From Crotalaria pallida (lineage: Eukaryota > Streptophyta > Magnoliopsida > Fabales > Fabaceae): a stretch of DNA of 64,000 nt. A program made the position numbers and the translations under genes. Location of the stretch: positions 128,058,501 to 128,122,500 of the forward strand of contig CM075651.1 in assembly GCA_037953625.1 (NCBI GenBank), given 5' to 3'. The notes beneath the pieces were generated by a model. That model was not told the origin of the DNA. It was given only the letters and a program-made list of their open reading frames with translations, and ran no database searches. Below, one piece after another: positions 58,351 to 64,000 of the stretch (position 1 is the first letter of the stretch; each line of letters starts with the position of its first letter).

Positions 58351-59240
58351 GTCATTTTGATGTTGGTTGGGCTTTTTGATGCCCCGACAGAAATGTCGAA
58401 AATCATTTTGGGTCTTTTGACGCTCAGCATAAACGCTAAAGTCATTTTGATGTTGGTTGGGCTTTTTGATGCCCCAGAAGAGATGTCGAAAATTATTTTG
58501 GGTCTTTTGACGCCCGACATAAACGCTAAAGTCATTTTGATGTTTGTTGGGCTTTTTGATACCCCGACAGAGATGTCGAAAATCATTTTGGGTCTTTTGA
58601 CGCCCAGCATAAACGCTAAAGTCATTTTGATGCCCCGGCAGAAATGTCGAAAATCATTTTGGGTCTTTTGACACCCGACATAAACGCTAAAGTCATTTTG
58701 ATGTTGGTTGGGCTTTTTGATGCCCCAACAGAGATGTCGAAAATCATTTTGGGTCTTTTGACGCCCGGCATAAACGCTAAAGTCATTTTGATGTTGGTTG
58801 GGCTTTTTGATGCCCCGGCAGAAATGTCGAAAATCATTTTGAGTCTTTTGACGCCCGGCACAAACGCTGAAAGTCATTTTGATGTTGGTTGGGCTTTTTG
58901 ATGCCCCAGCAGAAATGTCGAAAATCATTTTGGGTCTTTTGACGCTCGGCACAAACGCCGAAAGTCATTTTGATGTTGGTTGGTATTTTTGATGCCCCGA
59001 CAGAAATGTCGAAAATCATTTTGGGTCTTTTGACACCCGGCACAAACACCAAAAGTCATTTTGATGTTGGTTGGGCTTTTTGATGCCCCGACAGAAATGT
59101 CGAAAATCATTTTGGGTCTTTTGACGCCCGACATAAACGCTAAAGTCATTTTGATGTTGGTTGGGCTTTTTGATACCCCGGCAGAAATGTCGAAAATCAT
59201 TTTGGGTCTTTTGACGCCCGGCACAAATGCCGAAGATCAT
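58351..59240. repeat. 90-bp tandem array, ten units, open on both strands
   Basis: Units begin GTCATTTTGATGTTGGTTGG at 58351, 58441, 58531, 58621 (shortened by ~20 bases), 58692, 58782, 58873, 58964, 59055 and 59145. The period is 90-91, close to 30 codons. Each contains CAGAAATGTCGAAAATCATT and GGGTCTTTTGACGCC. Because the period is a multiple of three, long reading frames arise on both strands, the longest being a minus-strand frame 58952..58284 of 222 codons. Confidence 0.93.
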
Positions 59241-59403
59241 TTTGAGGATTATTTATTATAAATGTCATCAATAGGAATTTCCAGATCTAACCGGCATGTT
59301 TCTCATTTCTCTCCCGAACAAAATTGATGTCTATTTCTTTACTTGTTCCTTACCATGATAGCCTGCAAACCACGGTTTGCCTGCTCTTTGATAAGAAATA
59401 AGT

Positions 59404-59415
59404 AAAGAGGGGCAG
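59404..59415 (+). promoter_or_regulatory. Polypurine tract of the Ogre-like element
   Basis: AAAGAGGGGCAG immediately precedes the 3' LTR start (TGAAGCCACCC at 59417), as needed for plus-strand priming. Confidence 0.65.
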
Positions 59416-59416
59416 C

Positions 59417-61001
59417 TGAAGCCACCCAATTTTGTCCGGAATCAAAAGTATTATTTTGTAAAAATTTGGTTAGTTAGATTTTTATCCTCAAGTTGTTATA
59501 ATTGAATTTTTAAATAAAATAAAAAAAGAGTTTGTTTGGACCCATTATTTTCTAATTCAGGTGTATTAAGTTATTTTTGGCATTTATTTATAAAAAATAA
59601 AAAATAAATGATTTGCATTGAAATTTTCAAAATAAGAATTAATTGAAAAGTTTATGCTGAAATTTTGAGAAATCAATTAAAAAAATTTATGATCATTGAA
59701 GAAAGATTGAAGATCAATTTGAATTTAGTTGATGATATGTTTTATTTGGAAGAGATTATTAACTTTTTTTTTTGAAAAGATTGAAAATTAATTCTAAAAT
59801 AAATTGAGAATCGATTGCAAATCAAGTAAATTTTTAAAATCAATTAAAGAGGATTGAGAATCAATTTGATTGAGTTGAGAATTTTTTTTTCGATTACAAT
59901 TTTCTATTTCAAATCAAAAAATTATTTGGAAAGGATTTTCCTCTTTTTGAAATGATTGAAAATCAATTCAAATTTTGACAATCAATTCAAAAGATTGATT
60001 TTTTTTTTAGAATCAATTCAAAAGATTGAAAATCAATTATTTTTAAAAAGAGAAAGATTTTGAGAATTAATAAAAAATCAATTTAGAAAATTTTGAGAAA
60101 TATTTCAAAATCAACTAAAAAATTTTGAAGATCAATTTGAGAAATCCATAATCAATTTTGATTTAATTGAAAATTTGTTTTAATCATAAATATTTGAAAA
60201 AGATTACAATTGATTTCGGATAAATTTTTCTAAACCTGATTTTTTTACTATAAATAGAAGTCATTATTCACTTTGAGAGGAGGAGAAATTTTTTTGAAGA
60301 GAGGTACACACAAAAATTCGAGAGGAATAATTTTACATAAAGTTTTGTGATAATTTTTCCTTTCGTTTTCCGTGCCCCTTATTTTCATTCCAAGAACCAC
60401 ATGTTGTTGTGCTGCTGCCCTTCCTTATCACATATTCTCTCCATAGCACCATAGCATCATCTTCCATCATCATCAGGTGCTTTCCTTCTTTCTTTCATTT
60501 TTTTCCTTCCTTATTTTTTTTTTAACTTCTAGATTTTTAGTAATTAATCAAAATACTAAAAATTAAAATGTAATTTTTTTAATTTTTTTTTTGATAATTT
60601 AATTATTAATTTTTAAGAATATTTATCTTTTTTCGCAATAATAAAAATTGGTTGTGTTTTGATAAGCCAATTTTTCTCACCCAGTGGGATCTCTTGGATT
60701 TTTTCTCTACTCATATTATTAGTTTTCTCATAATCATTCACTTAATATTTATTAATTTTCATAATAATTCGCATACTGTGCTTCTCATTTCTTTCATTCC
60801 TAACCTTATCATTTATATATATAATTTTTTTTACTACTTTCCTCTCTTTTAAGTGTCTTAACTGCATTATAAAATAATTTTCTTTAAAATAATAATAAAT
60901 TAAAAATGTAGATATTTCTAGTTGTTGTTTTAAAAGTTTGTTGCATTTTGGTAAGTCGATTTTTCTCTCCCAAATTCAATGGAGAGATCTCTCAAACTTC
61001 C
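59417..61001 (+). repeat. 3' LTR of the Ogre-like element, first part
   Basis: It aligns with 51907-53350 of the 5' LTR with few differences; the expected TGTA start is TGAA here. It carries a 158-bp inserted patch at 60711-60868. It is interrupted after 61001 by solo LTR D. Confidence 0.88.
60711..60868 (+). repeat. Patch of LTR-D-like sequence inside the Ogre-like LTR
   Basis: The segment from TCATATTATTAGTTTTCTC to GTGTCTTAACTGCATT matches 61628-61815 of solo LTR D, except for a shorter TA microsatellite and a few bases. The 5' LTR lacks it: there CTCTAC runs on through about 15 bases to ATAAAATAATTCTC. It replaces ~15 bases of LTR sequence and has no LTR ends or TSD. Confidence 0.85.
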
Positions 61002-61728
61002 TGTAACACCTACACTTTCCTATCCTTAATTACCCTTTATTAAAATAGTGAATTTAAAATTTTCATTTTAAATATTAAAAAAACCTCCCATCAAACGGAC
61101 GGAGTTTTATTTGTTTTTCGGACTTCCCAAACTATTATAATTTCCTGCAACCTGATTAACACAATCATATATCACAGACTAAGCCAGCAGGGCTGCGCTA
61201 TCAACATATATCACATTAGCAGTATATCGATTTTCAGAGTATGCAACATCAAAACAAGTTGTGGAAATGATTATTTTTCCAAAATACTCCTTTAACCAAG
61301 AAGTTGTCCTGGGCCTGTCTAAAACTATTTACATATGTACATCAAAACAAGATAATCACATCATCATCAAAATAAAGGCCCAGGACATTGCTATGCCCTC
61401 CTAATATACCCCTTACTCTCCCTGTAAGGGTGAGTAATCCTGCTCGGCCAGACCATGTGTAAGCTCCGCCTCAGTACCTGAAAAATTAATAAGGAGGTGA
61501 GCATTACACATAAATTAGGAATAACAGTTTCTGATATGATATAATACCCACTAAGCCAAACACATGAAATTCATTTAGTTCACATAAACACATAGTCACA
61601 CCAAACAAGTTCTCATGCACACCAAAATCATATTATTAGTTTTCTCATAATCATTCACTTAATATTTATTAATTTTCATAATAATTCGGATACTGTGCTT
61701 CTCATTTCTTTCATTCCTAACCTTATCA

Positions 61729-61735
<7 letters not shown>

Positions 61736-61769
<34 letters not shown>
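61736..61769. repeat. (TA)n microsatellite in LTR D
   Basis: About 17 TA dinucleotides in a row. The LTR-D-like patch at 60711-60868 has only a few TA units at the matching place. Confidence 0.9.
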
Positions 61770-61775
<6 letters not shown>

Positions 61776-61962
61776 TTTTACTACTTTCCTCTCTTTTAAG
61801 TGTCTTAACTGCATTCTTTAAATTTTAGAGAAATTAAACTATCCTCTTTTCTTCGTTATATTCACTTTGACACTTTACTTATGTAAACATTCATTATTCT
61901 CTTATTTCTCATATTTTCTTTCTCTTTCCCTAATCTTCAGAATTACCATATCTTACATCCGA

Positions 61963-62351
61963 ACCGATTCGCGTCTACCGTAGTCAGTCGGCGTACGATC
62001 CGATTCGCGTCTTATCGCAGTCGGTCGCACAAGGTTACCTTCATATTTTCGCGCCGGGTCGATTCGCGGCTTCTCGCAGTCGACCTCGCATTATTATGTT
62101 TTTAATTTATTCATCGCGCCTGGTCGATTCGCGGCTTATCGTAGTCGACCTCGCATTATTATCTTTTTAATTTGTTCATCGCGCCTAGTCGATTCGCGGC
62201 TTATCGCAGTCGACCTCGCATTATTATATTTTTAGTTTATTCATCGCGCCTGGTCGATTCGCGGCTTATCGCAGTCGACCTCGCATTATTATATTTTTTT
62301 ATTATTCATCGCGCCTGGTCGATTCGCGGCTTATCGCAGTCGACCTCGCAT
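61963..62351 (-). repeat. 65-bp tandem array in LTR D
   Basis: Five units spaced exactly 65 bases (GCGCC at 62051, 62116, 62181, 62246 and 62311), each with GGTCGATTCGCGGCTTATCG and CAGTCGACCTCGCATTATTA. Two diverged units precede at 61963-62032 (CCGATTCGCGTC). Each unit contains GGTCGA and TCGACC as an inverted pair around GATTCGCGGCTTATCGCAG. Confidence 0.93.
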
Positions 62352-63103
62352 AACCACTTTTCTTTTATTCATTAATTCATAATTCCCTCTTAATTTATCA
62401 CTTTCCATTTCCAATATTCACTCATCAAATCATAGTCCACTATCAACTTAGTTTAACTTTTTCCTAATACATTAATTATTTATATCACATAACCAACTAC
62501 TCAATTAATTAATCATTCACTATATTTACATAACCAACTACCCAATTAATTAATCATTCACTATATTTACATTTTTCCAAGTTCTTTATCAATTTATTAT
62601 TCCCAATTAACATTTCATCTCTGCACAACAATAAACACATATATCACATATCATCATCACACATAAGTTCACAACCATCATTATTTCCTTGGTTCTTAGC
62701 TCTAGTTATATATTCTGTCAGCTACCCTAATGTGTAAAATCCTAGACTAACAATTAATTCTTAACAAGAATTATATACATACTAGAAACTCATCCCTAAG
62801 ATAGGGTAATACCCACTCCTTACCTCAAAATGAGAAATAAAGAAAAACCTTGATTTGAGCTCTAGAACCTAGGAATCTTGAACTTCCTTACTCTTGCTTG
62901 CCACCTTAGAAGTGTCAATATCCAATGTTGATAAATGACCCTATTATGAGTGTTATATGATGGAAGTTGGTTGCTCTTGTCTTGCTCTTATTTTAGAAGG
63001 CCTAAGGTAGAGAGTTCTCCATTGGTGAGGGTTTGAGAAATTAAAAGGGAAAGGAAGAGAGAGATATGCCTGAGGCTTGGGAAGATAAGGGTGATGAATT
63101 TAA

Positions 63104-63113
63104 CTTATTTATA
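63104..63113 (-). promoter_or_regulatory. TATA box of solo LTR D (minus strand)
   Basis: Minus-strand CAATATAAATAAG lies ~550 bases into the LTR and is followed by a CT-rich leader (ATCTCTCTCTTCCTTTCCC). It supports the minus orientation. Confidence 0.5.
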
Positions 63114-63674
63114 TTGTGTGAGGATGTTGAGGATGATGCTTGTTGGCTGGATGTTGTTGATGGTTTGATGATTAAAGGAAAGGAGATGATGATGCTGCTT
63201 CGTGCCCCTGGCTGACAAGAAGGAAAATGTTGGAGTTGAATTTTGGTGCCCAACTACGTTTAGTGTGAAGGAGCACAATGGGTGATGGGATTTTTGATGG
63301 CTTCTCTAAGAAGCCACACATTTTGTGGCTGTGAGGGTGCCACACGCCCACTGCTGCTCCCTTATTTTTTTTTATTTTTTTTTAATTCTTTTCTTTTTCT
63401 TCGTCTTTACGAATGTCGTATTTCTTCGTTATCCGTCGGATCTTGCTCAAATTTTGAGACAAGAATCCTAAGACCCTAAACTTAACATCCAACGATGGAA
63501 ATTGTATTTGGAGACTTGGGCGCTATACTTATAATTTCCTAAATTAAGATGTTTTTAAGATCAAAAATACCCCTAAATTCCTTTTAACTTAACTAAAATC
63601 TACACTCTATAAATTCTAAGTTGATTTTTATAATACTTATACTTGGAAATTAAAATTGAGGATGTTACACTTCC

Positions 63675-64000
63675 TCTTCGCACAAAAATATGTACACATA
63701 AAAAATAATTTTTTTATATAAATAAATTATAAAAATTAGAAGAAAACCGTTTTTTTAGATAAAAATTAAATAGATTTTATTAATTAAGTTTTGACAAAAT
63801 GTGTTTTGGAAATCCACCTTTTCTTGCCCAAATGACAAGATCTTGTGCATATTTCCTCTCTGCATCAAACATTTTTGTAATAGAATTAAAAAACATTAAA
63901 AGTAAATTAAGAACTACGTAGCCTTGATTCCTCATTTTATGAGGATACGTAGGACCAAGGGCAACCTTGTCAGGCACAACAATAAAAAACAAATAATTTT
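63675..64000 (+). repeat. 3' LTR of the Ogre-like element, second part (runs off window)
   Basis: It aligns with 53351-53676 of the 5' LTR almost base for base, including the minus-strand reading frame at 53685..53455 that recurs at 63992..63780. About 268 bases of LTR should lie beyond the window. Confidence 0.88.

Larger units (their letters stand above)
61002..63669 (-). mobile_element. Solo LTR D, inserted in minus orientation
   Basis: Plus-strand borders are TGTAACACCTAC and GGATGTTACA, with the exact TSD CTTCC at 60997-61001 and 63670-63674. It is 2668 bp long. The minus strand carries the functional layout: TATAAATAAG (63113-63104), a CT-rich leader, a 65-bp tandem array, a GCTCACCTCC..TTTTTCAGGT block (about 61500-61480) and a terminal ..GTGTTACA. 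No interior or second LTR is present. Confidence 0.88.
51907..64000 (+). mobile_element. Ogre/Tat-like Ty3/gypsy element without gag-pol (3' end beyond window)
   Basis: The 5' LTR 51907..53944 is followed by primer site TGGCGACTCCACTGGGGA. A purine-rich tract (AAAGAGGGGCAG, 59404-59415) precedes the 3' LTR at 59417, which is split by solo LTR D. From alignment with the 5' LTR, the 3' LTR should end about 268 bases beyond base 64000. The 5.47-kb interior holds only tandem repeats and short ORFs; no PR, RT, RH or INT motif is visible, so the copy is non-autonomous. Assignment to Ogre/Tat rests on the TGTAGCCACCC start and the primer site as I remember them. Confidence 0.75.

Noticed and set aside
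58284..58952. 222-codon minus-strand ORF as a host gene
   Set aside because: It is the 90-bp tandem array of a retroelement read in one frame; there is no start context or splice structure. It is kept as a repeat and as a finding.
58351..59240. CRISPR array
   Set aside because: Units are contiguous 90-bp repeats without unique spacers, in a eukaryotic retrotransposon. The same applies to the 65-bp array at 61963-62351.

Overview
The window reads as nuclear DNA of a flowering plant, most likely a legume. It is AT-rich, its genes are intron-split with GT..AG borders, and most of it is nested transposable elements. The encoded protein of the kinase gene reads very close to what I remember of legume PBL34-type proteins. 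The mix of long-LTR Ty3/gypsy elements (Athila/Calypso-like with an Asp-tRNA-type primer site, Ogre/Tat-like, Tekay-like) is also typical of legumes. The species cannot be named from sequence alone.

Only two host genes are supported. (1) A plus-strand RLCK-VII kinase of the PBL34/35/36 type (5214..8070; six coding exons, 492 aa, all splice phases close). (2) A minus-strand DUF1338 / 2-oxoadipate dioxygenase-decarboxylase (HglS/FLO7-like) gene (18805..15054; seven coding exons, 371 aa) with a likely organelle transit peptide. They lie tail to tail about 7 kb apart and show no functional link.

Region by region. 1-4.6 kb: small DNA-transposon derivatives (Stowaway, Mutator-like and hAT MITEs), several with exact target-site duplications (TSDs). 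4.6-8.3 kb: the kinase gene. 9.8-12.8 kb: a hAT MITE (with a Stowaway inside it) abutting a Ty1/copia-type solo LTR rich in 47-bp repeats. 14-19.6 kb: the DUF1338 gene with a Tourist MITE in an intron and MITEs in its upstream region. 19.8-23.15 kb: a Helitron-like element with a 1.27-kb internal tandem duplication. 23.15-46.4 kb: a second Helitron-like sequence split by a four-deep nest: solo LTR A (TSD CTCAA), then long LTR B (TSD AATCT), itself split by a 12.5-kb Athila-like retrotransposon (TSD GACAA), itself carrying a hAT MITE (TSD GTTGTGGC). 46.8-51.9 kb: LTR C with a Met-tRNA-type primer site and a non-coding, truncated interior. 51.9 kb to the end: an Ogre/Tat-like element without recognisable gag-pol. 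Its interior carries a 90-bp repeat array open on both strands, and its 3' LTR is split by a minus-strand solo LTR D (TSD CTTCC) and runs out of the window.

The most unusual signals are these: long LTRs of different families each carry a private array of short palindromes; small ORFs sit near the 3' end of LTRs A and B, the one in B being split exactly by the Athila insertion; the 90-bp, 30-codon repeat array; and a 158-bp patch of solo-LTR-D-like sequence embedded in the Ogre-like LTR 130 bp from where D itself is inserted.
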